DNA of 64,000 nucleotides from an uncultured Mycoplasmatota bacterium (GCA_900547775.1 URHW01000001.1:248001-312000), one strand, 5' to 3'. Positions 1 through 9,183 are shown, counted from the stretch's first letter. The notes: generated by a model not told the origin, from the sequence alone. Made by a program: numbers and translations.

Positions 1-502
1 CTTCATTTCCAGCATAAAAAAGTCCTATATACCCCTTTAATGATTTCGGATATGTGGTGTAAGCTTCGTTAAAAATTAATGGTGTTAGTAATAAAAATAC
101 ATAAATAATAAGTGTTTTCTTAATTATATTTAAAATTGATTCTTTGCTATAGTTATTGTCATCATAAATACATAATAACCCCATAAATGAGATTGGAAAA
201 TAAATTAATTTGAATATAAATGTAAGTTCTTTAATAATATGCGTCCAATTTAGAAGATCCGGTTTAAAAAGAAAATAACCTATCATGTATATAAATATTA
301 AAAGTAATAAACCAAGTGATGCTTTTTTATATTTTGATTTTGTTTTAAAAATATACAATACCATAAAGAGAAGAAAAATGCTTTTTATTATGATACCCGG
401 GGTTACGCTTAAGCTTGTATTTCTTGTTAACAAAGCTGTTATCATGTCTAAAAATGGCAATAGCAAAAAATATGTTCCTAATTTTCTTGAATGTTTCATC
501 AT
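1..502 (-). CDS. O-antigen ligase/polymerase-like membrane protein, N-terminal part (runs off the window)
   Basis: The minus-strand frame is open from an ATG at 502 to the window edge (about 167 codons). AAGGAG lies about 8 nt before the start, and a second ATG follows at once. The product is very hydrophobic, with at least four predicted membrane segments. It ends at the edge in KGYIGLFYAGNE, a motif type common in Firmicutes O-antigen ligase/Wzy-family proteins. The usual family length is about 400 residues, so more than half is missing. It would act on lipid-linked glycans at the outer face of the membrane. A terminator at 528-556 separates it from the upstream glycosyltransferase genes, and TATAAT at 521-526 (minus) could be its own -10 box. 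Family assignment is moderate; ligase versus polymerase cannot be decided. Confidence 0.72.
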   Translation of the reverse strand, partial: MMKHSRKLGTYFLLLPFLDMITALLTRNTSLSVTPGIIIKSIFLLFMVLYIFKTKSKYKKASLGLLLLIFIYMIGYFLFKPDLLNWTHIIKELTFIFKLIYFPISFMGLLCIYDDNNYSKESILNIIKKTLIIYVFLLLTPLIFNEAYTTYPKSLKGYIGLFYAGNE

Positions 503-527
503 ACTCTACTCCTTGCACTTATTATAC

Positions 528-556
528 AAAAAAAAAGGAATAAAATCTATTATTCC
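528..556 (-). terminator. Intrinsic terminator after the glycosyltransferase gene at 569
   Basis: On the minus strand a 7-bp stem, GGAATAA with TTATTCC around a 6-nt loop, is followed by nine T. It splits the polysaccharide locus into two transcription units or acts as a partial attenuator. Confidence 0.75.
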
Positions 557-568
557 ATATTATTAATC

Positions 569-1516
569 TTATTTTGTATATTTATGGGCAAAGATATCAC
601 AGTAAAGTATTAATAATAATTTGTTTGTTTTTATTATTCTTGATATCTTATTAAGTTTAAATACGTAATCGCATTTTCTCCAGTTTTTATCTAGATTATT
701 TAACATTTTAAATGCTTCATTTATAAATTTCTTTCTTTGACTATGTTCTTTAATGTATCTTTGCTGTGCACAATAATCTAAAAGTATCATTGTAATCAAG
801 TTTGTTAAAGATTTTTTGTATTTATCATTGTCTAATTCTTTTATAATAATTTCACAAATTTTAAATATATCAAATATTCTTCCATCGCGAGTTGTTGTTT
901 CACTATTTTCATGAATAACGTAATATGTCAAAAAATCATTTACTTTACCAATTTTATTCGCGCTTTTTATGGCTTTAACAACAAATGGGGCATCTTCATA
1001 TTTAAGACTTTCTTCAAAGTAAATATTATTATTTTTTAATAATTCTAGTGAATATAATTTATTGCATGGCCCAAGATTAATATTATTGATCAGGCTTGGA
1101 TTATCTTTTAATGAAGTATCTTTAAAATCTTTAAATTTTATTCCATAAAGATTTCCTCTATCTTCAAAGAAATTACAGATTACTAAATCGCATTTATCAG
1201 CATGGGCTTTCTTGTACATATATTCACAAAAATGTTCATTTAAATAGTCATCAGAATCTACAAAAGCAATATATTCTCCAGTTGCTTCTTTAATTCCTCT
1301 ATTTCTTGTTTTACCAATGCCTTCATTCTTCTTCGAAATATATTTAATTCTTTTATCCTTATATTCTTTAATTACTTTTTCTGATTCATCCGTAGAACCA
1401 TCATTTATTAAAATAATCTCAATGTCTTTTAATGTTTGATTTACTAGGGAATCTATACATTTATTTAAATATTTACTTGAATTATAAATTGGTACTACTA
1501 AACTTACTTTTGCCAT
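569..1516 (-). CDS. Glycosyltransferase family 2
   Basis: This 315-residue cytoplasmic glycosyltransferase has a GT-A fold. The N-terminus reads KVSLVVPIYNSSKYLNKCID, followed by NDGSTDES and GIGKTRNRGI. The metal/nucleotide-binding DSDD motif is at about residue 88 (AFVDSDDYL). These are textbook GT2 motifs; the donor and acceptor sugars cannot be read from sequence. It has no membrane segments. It is the last gene of the polysaccharide transcription unit, 2 nt behind another GT2 gene, and is followed by a strong terminator. It probably adds one sugar to the lipid-linked surface-polymer repeat made by this locus. Confidence 0.9.
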   Translation of the reverse strand: MAKVSLVVPIYNSSKYLNKCIDSLVNQTLKDIEIILINDGSTDESEKVIKEYKDKRIKYISKKNEGIGKTRNRGIKEATGEYIAFVDSDDYLNEHFCEYMYKKAHADKCDLVICNFFEDRGNLYGIKFKDFKDTSLKDNPSLINNINLGPCNKLYSLELLKNNNIYFEESLKYEDAPFVVKAIKSANKIGKVNDFLTYYVIHENSETTTRDGRIFDIFKICEIIIKELDNDKYKKSLTNLITMILLDYCAQQRYIKEHSQRKKFINEAFKMLNNLDKNWRKCDYVFKLNKISRIIKTNKLLLILYCDIFAHKYTK

Positions 1517-1518
1517 TA

Positions 1519-2451
1519 TTACCTCACTAAATAATTATAAAATAGATAAGAATTTGCTTTAATTATTAAACTTCTTACTTTTGATTTTAAACCATTTTCT
1601 ATTGGATGTTTAAAACAATCCTTCTTTTTTAATATTTTATTATATTTTTTGTAATCACTATATTTTAAAGTTGTAGAATAATAAATTAATGAGTTATCTA
1701 AAAACCTTAAAACTGATTCAATATTATCGATGTTTTTGATTTGCTCTTTTTCATAATCAGATTGTTTCAACATATCGTCCATTTTTTTAATTTTTTTTGT
1801 GTAATCAGTATTGTTCATTAAACTATTATCCCTTTGCACATAGTTATACCCTATATAAGAAATTGATTTTACACTTTTTGCTTTTGCAATTACAAGTGGT
1901 GTTAATCCATAATCTTCAGCAATACAGTTTTCCATATATTTAAAATTGTTTTTTTTAAAATAAGCTCTTTTATAAACATAAGCCCAAGCATTTTCAATAT
2001 AGTGATATCTAACTATTTTATTAAAGGCATCTATTCCATTGGTTGAATCAAATCCAATTTCATGGCGTTCTATTTTTTTGTCATTGATAATATCTCTTAC
2101 CTGAAATCTTAAAATATCTGGTTTATCATTTAAAGCTTTATTAATAGTTTCTAAAAAGTTATTTTCTAAATAATCATCAGAATCCAGTAGAACTATGTAA
2201 TCTCCTATTGCTTTTTGAATGCCTATATTTCTTGCCTTCGCAAGTCCAGTACGCTCTTCATATAATTTAGTCCAATTATATTTATTTATATATTTATCTG
2301 CAATCTTTTCACTATTATCATCACATTTATCTATAACAATAATTACTTCAAAATTATTATAAGTCTGGCTGGCAACTGAATCCAGACATTTTCTTAAATA
2401 ATTTTCAACATTGTATATTGGGATAATAATTGTAAATTTATAGGTTCTCAT
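1519..2451 (-). CDS. Glycosyltransferase family 2
   Basis: This is a GT2 enzyme with FTIIIPIYNVENYLRKCLDS near the N-terminus, then GLAKARNIGI and the catalytic-site motif LLDSDDYLEN. The start at 2451 (MRTYKFT) is chosen because a GGAA lies about 9 nt upstream and the GT2 fold begins directly after it. A longer reading from 2475 adds eight residues without a ribosome site. With either start the gene overlaps the end of the upstream fusion glycosyltransferase, which suggests translational coupling. The sugar specificity is unknown. Its C-terminal 100 residues are basic and resemble the membrane-associating tails common in capsule GT2 enzymes. Confidence 0.88.
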   Translation of the reverse strand: MRTYKFTIIIPIYNVENYLRKCLDSVASQTYNNFEVIIVIDKCDDNSEKIADKYINKYNWTKLYEERTGLAKARNIGIQKAIGDYIVLLDSDDYLENNFLETINKALNDKPDILRFQVRDIINDKKIERHEIGFDSTNGIDAFNKIVRYHYIENAWAYVYKRAYFKKNNFKYMENCIAEDYGLTPLVIAKAKSVKSISYIGYNYVQRDNSLMNNTDYTKKIKKMDDMLKQSDYEKEQIKNIDNIESVLRFLDNSLIYYSTTLKYSDYKKYNKILKKKDCFKHPIENGLKSKVRSLIIKANSYLFYNYLVR

Positions 2452-4258
2452 TTTTGAAGTTCCATAATTTATCATTTATTAGCATCTCTATTCTAAACAT
2501 TAACCTAGTATATATTGGCTTAATTATTTTTTTTGCGCCACGTTTGATCGGGTTCATGCTTTTAATTTCAAATAGTTCGCATAAATGCATTTGATTATAA
2601 AATTTTATTTTCTTATTTTGCTTTAATACTTTTTTAATTATTTTTTTTCTATGTCCCATTATTTCTTTTTTATTATAAAGATATGTATAACTGTTTATTC
2701 TTCCATTTAGATATATAACTTCATTTAATGGTATATCTATATCCAAATTTTGTTTTAATTGTTTTTGGATAATTTTTATGTCAGAATCAAAAACTGCTTT
2801 TTTTGCAACGACAGTTTCATTTTCACTACTTGAACGATATTTTAATAATATTTCTTTTAGGTTTGATAATTTTGCTACTTTTACAGCTCTTGACCATAAT
2901 TCGGCATCTTCTGTTTTATAATTGCTATCATAATATAGATTATTTTTTTCAATTGTTGATTTTCTCATCATAATTGTTGGATGATACATTTGGTTATTTA
3001 TTAAACTAAATGCTTTAATAACTTCTGGGTCGGTTTGAGGATAGACTTCATAGTTTTCGTTCATAAAAACTTTTACTGATGTACCTAGAATATCGATATC
3101 TTTATTTTTTTCTAAAAAGTTAACTTGTTTTTCAAACCTTAATGGTAGTGAAATGTCATCATCATCCATTCTAGCAATATACTTTCCTTTTGCAGACTTT
3201 ATGCCAACATTTAATGATTCAGCAAAACCAAGTCTTTCTTTATTATTGATAATTCTAATTCTTTTATCTTTAAATTTTTTAAAAATATAATTGTTTATAT
3301 TTTCTTGTTCTTCTGAGTACTCAACGACAATTAATAATTCAAAATTTGCAAAAGTTTGATTTAAAATGCTTTCTATGGCTTCATCTAAGAAGGACACTCT
3401 TTTAAATATTGACATTATAACAGAGACTAGAGGTTTTTCATCTTTTCTGTTTTCAAAATAATATTCTTTTTTTAATTTTGCCCACTCTAAAAGATTACTT
3501 TGCCATTCAGGAAATTTCTCATAAAGATAATTTGCATTCCAGAATTTATCAAATCCGTACGCGTGAATAATAGATGCTTTTTTATAATTTTTTCTTGCTG
3601 GATGACAGCAGAATTTATTGATGTCTATTGGTTCAACGTTAATGTTATATTCTTGTACCAGAAGATTTAATATTCCTTGATCTAAATATCTAACTTTCTT
3701 ATTTAATTCGGATAGTTTTTTATAGCACCAGTCTGTCATTTCTTCGTACCTGCTTAGTTTATCTCCAAAAACCATAATTCCTGAATTTAATAGTGGCAAA
3801 AACATATTATAGTTTGGTATTATTTCATTAAAGTTTGCTTCGGTTAAAAAATCTATATCCGTGTAAGTCATTGCTAATCCAGATTTTTCCCCTAATTTAA
3901 GAAGTTCAGAAAAATCATCTTGAATTAAAATATCCACGTCATGCCATATAACCTTTCTATATTTTTTTAATAAATCAAAGCATTCAAACCTTGCAAGACA
4001 CATATTTGAATATAATTTTAAATTTTCTTCTGATAATAATTTTTCATTTACTCTACTTTTAAATTTGAAAAATGTACAAGGCATAATTTTATTTAATGTT
4101 TCTTTTATTTCTTCATTTAGGCCGTCATGATATACGATAATATCGTACTCATTTTTATAATTAAAATGTTTTTTTATTCCAATTAATACATTTGCTAAGG
4201 CAAAATCATAGTCACTTGTGATCCCAAAAACGATTGCTAATTCCTTTTTATTTTTCAT
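2438..4258 (-). CDS. Two-domain glycosyltransferase: GT8-like domain fused to GT2 domain
   Basis: This protein of about 606 residues holds two glycosyltransferase domains. Residues 1-265 look like GT8 (galactosyl/glucosyltransferase): an early LAIVFGITSDYDF strand, the DxD motif in WHDVDILI at about 107-109, LNSGIMVFGD, and a late IHAYGFDKFWN. Residues 275-560 are GT2: PLVSVIMSIFKR, NQTFANFELLIV, GFAESLNVGIKSAKGKYIARMDDDD. The start at 4258 is preferred to 4267 because GGAGG, embedded in the stop of the preceding acyltransferase gene, sits 9 nt before it. The protein may add two successive residues to the polymer. The tail overlaps the next GT2 gene. Confidence 0.87.
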   Translation of the reverse strand: MKNKKELAIVFGITSDYDFALANVLIGIKKHFNYKNEYDIIVYHDGLNEEIKETLNKIMPCTFFKFKSRVNEKLLSEENLKLYSNMCLARFECFDLLKKYRKVIWHDVDILIQDDFSELLKLGEKSGLAMTYTDIDFLTEANFNEIIPNYNMFLPLLNSGIMVFGDKLSRYEEMTDWCYKKLSELNKKVRYLDQGILNLLVQEYNINVEPIDINKFCCHPARKNYKKASIIHAYGFDKFWNANYLYEKFPEWQSNLLEWAKLKKEYYFENRKDEKPLVSVIMSIFKRVSFLDEAIESILNQTFANFELLIVVEYSEEQENINNYIFKKFKDKRIRIINNKERLGFAESLNVGIKSAKGKYIARMDDDDISLPLRFEKQVNFLEKNKDIDILGTSVKVFMNENYEVYPQTDPEVIKAFSLINNQMYHPTIMMRKSTIEKNNLYYDSNYKTEDAELWSRAVKVAKLSNLKEILLKYRSSSENETVVAKKAVFDSDIKIIQKQLKQNLDIDIPLNEVIYLNGRINSYTYLYNKKEIMGHRKKIIKKVLKQNKKIKFYNQMHLCELFEIKSMNPIKRGAKKIIKPIYTRLMFRIEMLINDKLWNFKNENL

Positions 4259-4263
4259 AAATA

Positions 4264-5295
4264 TCATCCTCCACTTATTTTTTTCTTTGTTTTTTTATTA
4301 AAAATTATAGCCACAATCATAGTACATATTAAAACATACATGAACATTCTTAAATTATTTTGTCTAAACCAAATAACAATTTTGCTTGCACCATATATTT
4401 TACTGTATTTAATCTTATCATACAAGAGAAATGCGTAAATAAAAATATAATGATAAAAAAATAAAGATTTAGATAAATTTCTTAATGCAGTAGTATTGAT
4501 TTCTGTTTTTATACTTATTTTTATTAATGTTTCAAATAACAATAAGGAAACTATTGGAGTAAATATAAAATAATCATATTCATAAAATATCAGACTATTA
4601 TCATAATACAAGTGTGTTTCTATAAGTAAAAAGATTTGATTTAAAAATAGAAAAAACAGTAATTTATGAAGCGGTAATTTATCAATTTTATTATTATAAT
4701 ATAAGAAATACCCCATAAAGGGGAAAATAATTGTAAATGGGAAATATCTGTTTGATTTAAAGCATTTATTTAAAAAATTTACAATTATTCCGTATTTTGT
4801 TCCTATAAATAAATATTTATAAGTAAAAATTAATAAACCTATTATGTATCCAATAATGCTCAGTATGTAAAATATTTTTAATTTTTTCTTGTCATTTACA
4901 AACCATACTACTAGCGAAAAAATCAGTAATACTCCTAGATACCACATAATATTGGTTGATCTAAAAGTAAAAACGTTTACTATGTCTGTAACAAAATTTT
5001 TTAGACTAAATTCCCATGTTACGAAAGCATTATATAGCACCGTATAAAATAAGCACCAAAATAAATATTGTTTAATTATTTTGGTTAAATTTTTGCCGTC
5101 CGGAACTTTTTGATTCATACTTTTAGCTATAAAGTATCCATTACATATGAAAAAGAAAGGAACTGCTATTCTAAAAATATTTGTTTTGATATAATACCCT
5201 ATTTTGTATTCACTCAGAAACTGAGTATGAATTCCTATAATACATATTGAAAAAAAGAATTTGGCTATATCCACTAATTGATAACTTTTTTTCAT
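4264..5295 (-). CDS. Membrane acyltransferase (acyltransferase family 3)
   Basis: This 343-residue integral membrane protein has about ten hydrophobic segments. The N-terminus QLVDIAKFFFSICIIGIHT and the following FRIAVPFFFICNGYF match the acyltransferase-3 family (OafA/WecH-like), in which the histidine of the first segment (IGIHT) is essential. Such proteins transfer acetyl or succinyl groups onto exported or lipid-linked sugars. Here the likely job is O-acylation of the heptose-containing polymer. It ends in TGA, which confirms that UGA is read as stop in this genome. It has no clear Shine-Dalgarno sequence and is probably coupled to gmhA, 6 nt upstream. Confidence 0.88.
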   Translation of the reverse strand: MKKSYQLVDIAKFFFSICIIGIHTQFLSEYKIGYYIKTNIFRIAVPFFFICNGYFIAKSMNQKVPDGKNLTKIIKQYLFWCLFYTVLYNAFVTWEFSLKNFVTDIVNVFTFRSTNIMWYLGVLLIFSLVVWFVNDKKKLKIFYILSIIGYIIGLLIFTYKYLFIGTKYGIIVNFLNKCFKSNRYFPFTIIFPFMGYFLYYNNKIDKLPLHKLLFFLFLNQIFLLIETHLYYDNSLIFYEYDYFIFTPIVSLLLFETLIKISIKTEINTTALRNLSKSLFFYHYIFIYAFLLYDKIKYSKIYGASKIVIWFRQNNLRMFMYVLICTMIVAIIFNKKTKKKISGG

Positions 5296-5301
5296 GATGC
5301 A

Positions 5302-5907
5302 CTAATGTTTGTCGTTAATATTTTCTCCTGTAATTTCGTTTTTTGTTAAATAATTATAGAAAATTTTCATCATCATATGATCAAAAGTCATATGTAGATC
5401 TTCATCTATTTGCATATCTAATTCGTCAACATGCATTTTGTAGTCTGCTAATTCTTTTAATTTTCCACCTGTGTAACCAGTAATTCCAACTACTTTTGCT
5501 CCACATTCTTTTGCATATTCTGCTGCATTAACAACGTTTTTAGAATTTCCTGAACCACTAATTCCTATAAACAAGTCATTTGGAGTAATCTTATTTTTTA
5601 ATTGGAATCTAAATACTTCTTCATAACCAATATCATTTGCTACTGCCATGATAGTTGCTACGTTGTCATTTAGACAATAAAAGTTAAATTTATTGTCTAC
5701 GTATTCACTAATTCCTTTATTAAAATCATTTTGAAAATGACTTGCAGTGCTTGCTGAACCACCATTTCCACAAATATAGATTGTTCCTTTTCTATTATAG
5801 GCATCTAGTATTGCGTTCATTGATTCATTTATTTCATCTAGGTTAAGTCTGTTTATTACGCTTATTTCTCTTTCATAATATTCTTTAATTGCTTTTTTAA
5901 AATCCAT
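5302..5907 (-). CDS. gmhA: Phosphoheptose isomerase
   Basis: GmhA converts sedoheptulose 7-phosphate to D-glycero-D-manno-heptose 7-phosphate, the entry step of nucleotide-heptose synthesis. The 201 residues are the normal family length. The SIS fold is seen in YICGNGGSASTASHFQNDF (residues about 44-62), FIGISGSGNSKNVVNAAEYA and VGITGYTGGKL. The late FDHMMMKI matches the family's C-terminal helix with its metal/substrate histidine. GAAGGAAAAG precedes the start. It sits directly downstream of the fused guanylyltransferase/phosphatase gene, and hddA lies three genes upstream, so all pathway enzymes are in one transcription unit. Confidence 0.95.
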   Translation of the reverse strand: MDFKKAIKEYYEREISVINRLNLDEINESMNAILDAYNRKGTIYICGNGGSASTASHFQNDFNKGISEYVDNKFNFYCLNDNVATIMAVANDIGYEEVFRFQLKNKITPNDLFIGISGSGNSKNVVNAAEYAKECGAKVVGITGYTGGKLKELADYKMHVDELDMQIDEDLHMTFDHMMMKIFYNYLTKNEITGENINDKH

Positions 5908-5926
5908 TTTCTTTTCCTTCTTTCTA

Positions 5927-7246
5927 TTAAAGCTTCTTTGAAACTTTTTTATAAATAATTTTGTTTATAGCATCGTTTAAGTCTTCTGCTATTAGAGTTG
6001 GAGATACATCATATTTTCCGTCTTCACCCTTTTGACCGGTTTTTAATAATACACTTTGCATTCCCGCATTTTCTGCCATTTTAATATCTAGTGTAGAATC
6101 ACCAATCATTATAGAACTTGATAAGTCAATGTTATGCTCTCTTGCTGCTTTTTCTAACATTCCTGTTTTAGGCTTTCTACAATCACATTCTATTTTTAAT
6201 TCTGGAATTTCTCCTTCAAATCCTTTATCTGGGTGATGTGGACAATAGTAAATGTCATCTATATATGCTCCATCTAAGCCTAGAAGTGTTTCCATCTTTT
6301 TATGAATTTCTTCTAGTTCCTCTTCAGTTACTTCGCCTCTAGCAATTACTGGTTGATTTGTTACCACGATTGCAAGATAACCGCTGTTATTAATTTTTTT
6401 AATAGCTTCTGAAACTCCAGGTATTAGTCTGAAGTCTTCTTCTTTTCTTAGGAAGCCAACATATTCATTTATTGTTCCATCTCTATCTAAGAATATTGCT
6501 TTTTGTTTATTTGCTAAATTTTTAGCATCACATATTCCACTATTATAATCTTCTTGTACTCTTCGATATCTTTCTGGAGTACCCATATCTTTGGCATATT
6601 CGCTTGATTTATATGATACTACTTTTCCTTCATTAATTAGTGGAACTATAATATCTTTTTCATAATTGTATTTTCTTAACTCTGTTAAATATTTAAAAAC
6701 GCTTGGTGAAAATATCATTACTCCTGCATTTACTAAATTCTTATAATTGTATGTTGTTCTATCATTTGATTTATAATCGAAAGCTTTTACTACTCCGCCT
6801 TCTTCAACAACTAGGTCACTATCAAATGGATGCCCATTTGGATGAGTTAAAAGTGTTACATCTGCATTATTTGCTATATGATATTGTTCCATTTTTTCAA
6901 AATCAATATCAATGAAAACATCGGCTAATAAGAATACAAAGTTTTCTTTTAGTTTATCTTTTAGAAAATATAGTGAACCAGCTGTCCCAAGTGGCTTTTG
7001 TGGATCTTCTTCAACATAGGATATGTTTAATCCAAATTGTTTACCATCTCCAAAATAGTCTTTGATAACATTTCCTAGATGGCCAATGATAACTGTAATA
7101 TCAGTGATTCCATTTTTCTTTAAATTCATCATTTGATGATATAAAATTGGATATCCTGATATTTCTAGCATTGGCTTAGGAATTACATCTCCAGTTATTT
7201 CGGAAATTCTTGTTCCTTTTCCTCCCGCCTGAATAACTGCTTTCAT
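5927..7246 (-). CDS. hddC-gmhB: Fusion: D-glycero-D-manno-heptose 1-phosphate guanylyltransferase (HddC) + heptose-1,7-bisphosphate phosphatase (GmhB)
   Basis: This 439-residue protein fuses two enzymes of GDP-heptose synthesis. Residues 1-235 are a nucleotidyltransferase: AVIQAGGKGTRI at 3-14, IPKPMLEI at 22-29, GTAGSL at 87-92, and the metal site LLADVFID at 106-113. Residues 249-430 are a HAD phosphatase of the GmhB type: DRDGTIN at 254-260, VTNQP at 295-299, a zinc-site pattern CPHH...CDC at 335-356, and IGDSTLDI at 381-388. The order is inverted relative to the pathway, since the phosphatase step precedes nucleotidyl transfer. Fusion would channel heptose 1-phosphate. Family relatives are usually separate genes. 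The choice of GTP rather than another NTP is inferred from hddA in the same operon. Confidence 0.9.
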   Translation of the reverse strand: MKAVIQAGGKGTRISEITGDVIPKPMLEISGYPILYHQMMNLKKNGITDITVIIGHLGNVIKDYFGDGKQFGLNISYVEEDPQKPLGTAGSLYFLKDKLKENFVFLLADVFIDIDFEKMEQYHIANNADVTLLTHPNGHPFDSDLVVEEGGVVKAFDYKSNDRTTYNYKNLVNAGVMIFSPSVFKYLTELRKYNYEKDIIVPLINEGKVVSYKSSEYAKDMGTPERYRRVQEDYNSGICDAKNLANKQKAIFLDRDGTINEYVGFLRKEEDFRLIPGVSEAIKKINNSGYLAIVVTNQPVIARGEVTEEELEEIHKKMETLLGLDGAYIDDIYYCPHHPDKGFEGEIPELKIECDCRKPKTGMLEKAAREHNIDLSSSIMIGDSTLDIKMAENAGMQSVLLKTGQKGEDGKYDVSPTLIAEDLNDAINKIIYKKVSKKL

Positions 7247-7247
7247 G

Positions 7248-8195
7248 TTAGTAATGTTCCTTTATAAATTTTGCTGTTTCTCTTACTGATTCATCAGAAG
7301 TATGGTGTGCTTGCCATCCGGCATTATGAATTTTTGTTAAATCATATTGGAATTTTGGAACGTCACCTTTCCATCCAACATTACCGCCTGTATACTTATA
7401 CTCAACATTTTCATATCCTAATTCTTCACAAACAATATTTGCTATTGTAGTAACACTTGTTGCGGTTTCTACACCTGCATTATAAATTTCTACACCTTTT
7501 TTCATTTCAATATCTAGAGTGAATTTAACGATGGCATCAACTAAATCTAATACATATAAATATGGTTTAGTTTGAGTTCCATCACCTAAGATTTCTAATT
7601 CATTTGGATTTTTTTGTAATTTTTTTACAAAATCGAAGATAACGCCATGAGTTAGATTTGGCCCAATAACATTTGGAAATCTGAAAATTACTGTATTAAA
7701 ATCATTCATAAAGCTATAAGAAGAAATAAATCCTTCTGATGCATATTTAGCTCCACCATAGTATGAGATTGGATGTAAATCACCTGTTACTTCTGTTAAT
7801 AATTCTTTTTTATCTCCATAGATTGCAGAAGTTGATGAGAAAAATAAATTTTTGATGTTTTCTCTTCTCATATATTCTAACACTGTATAAGTTGTCATAA
7901 ATGTGTCATTATAATCAACACTTGGATTTTTTCCACCTTTTTGGATATCTGAGTTTGCTGCTAAATGATATACAATATCAATGCTTTCATTTTTAAGTTG
8001 TTCACAAAACTTTTCTGTTTCTTCAATATTAATGTTATAAAATTTATAGTTTTTATTGTCTTTGAAACAGTCTACATTTTCTTGTTTACCTAATGTAAAG
8101 TTATCAACTACTACAACTTCAAGTCCTCTTTCTAATAAATTTCTTACTAAGTGAGTTCCGATAAATCCGGCTCCACCTGTTACTAATGCTTTCAT
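7248..8195 (-). CDS. NAD-dependent sugar epimerase/dehydratase (extended SDR)
   Basis: This is an extended short-chain dehydrogenase acting on nucleotide sugars. The cofactor motif is GGAGFIGTH near residue 7. Other motifs are DIVYHLAANSDIQ, the SSTSAIYGD strand with its catalytic serine/threonine, and the YYGGAKYASEG active-site YxxxK. AGGAGG lies 5-6 nt before the start. The 315 residues are typical for GalE/WcaG/RmlB relatives. Placed between hddA and the hddC-gmhB fusion, it probably modifies GDP-heptose (epimerisation or 4,6-dehydration), but UDP-sugars cannot be excluded. Confidence 0.88.
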   Translation of the reverse strand: MKALVTGGAGFIGTHLVRNLLERGLEVVVVDNFTLGKQENVDCFKDNKNYKFYNINIEETEKFCEQLKNESIDIVYHLAANSDIQKGGKNPSVDYNDTFMTTYTVLEYMRRENIKNLFFSSTSAIYGDKKELLTEVTGDLHPISYYGGAKYASEGFISSYSFMNDFNTVIFRFPNVIGPNLTHGVIFDFVKKLQKNPNELEILGDGTQTKPYLYVLDLVDAIVKFTLDIEMKKGVEIYNAGVETATSVTTIANIVCEELGYENVEYKYTGGNVGWKGDVPKFQYDLTKIHNAGWQAHHTSDESVRETAKFIKEHY

Positions 8196-8205
8196 TTTTT
8201 ACCTC

Positions 8206-9183
8206 CTAATTTACAAATATTACGGTTGTACCTTGATGGTCAAATTTAAATTCCATTTCTGGCAAATCGCTCATTTCTTTTCTAAATTTTTCTTGCTTTT
8301 CTTCTGGTACATAGAATAGGAAGAATCCGCTTCCACCAGCTCCTAAAAGTTTACCGCCGGTTGCTCCAGCTTTGATGCCTCTTTCGTACCATTCGTCGAA
8401 TTGAGGATTACTAATTCCAGATGCTAGAGTTCTTTTAATTTTCCAGTTTTCATCTAGGATTTTACCTACTGCATCAATGTTATTGTGTTCTAATTCATAT
8501 TTTAAGTCGTAGGTCATTTCCATAATTCTTTTTTGGCCTTCTTCTTTATCTTTAGCACTAACTATATTTTTAGATTGTTCTTCTAAAATTGCAGATGCTT
8601 TATGTTCACCTCCTACATATAGCATTATCAAATTTTTTTCTAATTGCTTAAATGCTTCGTGATCCATTAAGACAGGTTCAACATCTACTGAACCATCTTT
8701 ATTAAATTTATAGAAATTTAATCCACCAAATGCTGCTGCATATTGGTCTTGTTTTCCGTTTGTAGTATGAACAATATTATTTTCCATATTACATGCTGCA
8801 GCTGCAACATCTGGTTTGGAAATATATTCTCTTTTATAACATTTTAAGTTCTTAATTAGACCTACTGTAAATGAACTAGATGATCCTAATCCTGTTCCTG
8901 ATGGTACATCGGCTATTGAAGTTATTTCTAATCCCTCTAATCCTTCCTGTTTTAAACATTCTCTAAATATGTTGTGCTCTATATCATTGATATTTTGAAC
9001 TGTTTCTGTTTTAGAGTATTTTAATACGGTTGTTTTTTTATCGAAAGATGGATGACTAGTTATGTACATGTATTTATTTATTGTTGTACTTAGTACACAT
9101 CCTCCATGTTTTTCATAAAATGACTTTATGTCACTTCCGCCACCACATAGACTTACTCTAAATGGAGTTCTTGTTATAATCAT
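8206..9183 (-). CDS. hddA: D-glycero-alpha-D-manno-heptose 7-phosphate kinase (GHMP family)
   Basis: HddA phosphorylates heptose 7-phosphate at C1 to give the alpha-1,7-bisphosphate, the committed step of the GDP branch. GHMP-kinase motifs are present: TPFRVSLCGGGSDIKSFYEK at the N-terminus, the ATP loop VPSGTGLGSSSSFTVGLI at about residues 92-109, and the C-terminal GGKLLGAGGSGFFLFYV. The length (325) fits the family. AAGGAAGGTG precedes the start. With gmhA and the hddC-gmhB fusion in the same unit, the identification is much firmer than homology to GHMP kinases alone would allow. Confidence 0.92.
   Translation of the reverse strand: MIITRTPFRVSLCGGGSDIKSFYEKHGGCVLSTTINKYMYITSHPSFDKKTTVLKYSKTETVQNINDIEHNIFRECLKQEGLEGLEITSIADVPSGTGLGSSSSFTVGLIKNLKCYKREYISKPDVAAAACNMENNIVHTTNGKQDQYAAAFGGLNFYKFNKDGSVDVEPVLMDHEAFKQLEKNLIMLYVGGEHKASAILEEQSKNIVSAKDKEEGQKRIMEMTYDLKYELEHNNIDAVGKILDENWKIKRTLASGISNPQFDEWYERGIKAGATGGKLLGAGGSGFFLFYVPEEKQEKFRKEMSDLPEMEFKFDHQGTTVIFVN

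Noticed and set aside
285..566. Plus-strand open frame of 93 residues
   Set aside because: It lies over the minus-strand O-antigen-ligase-like gene (1-502), has no ribosome site, and its translation looks like an antisense shadow (low complexity, no family).
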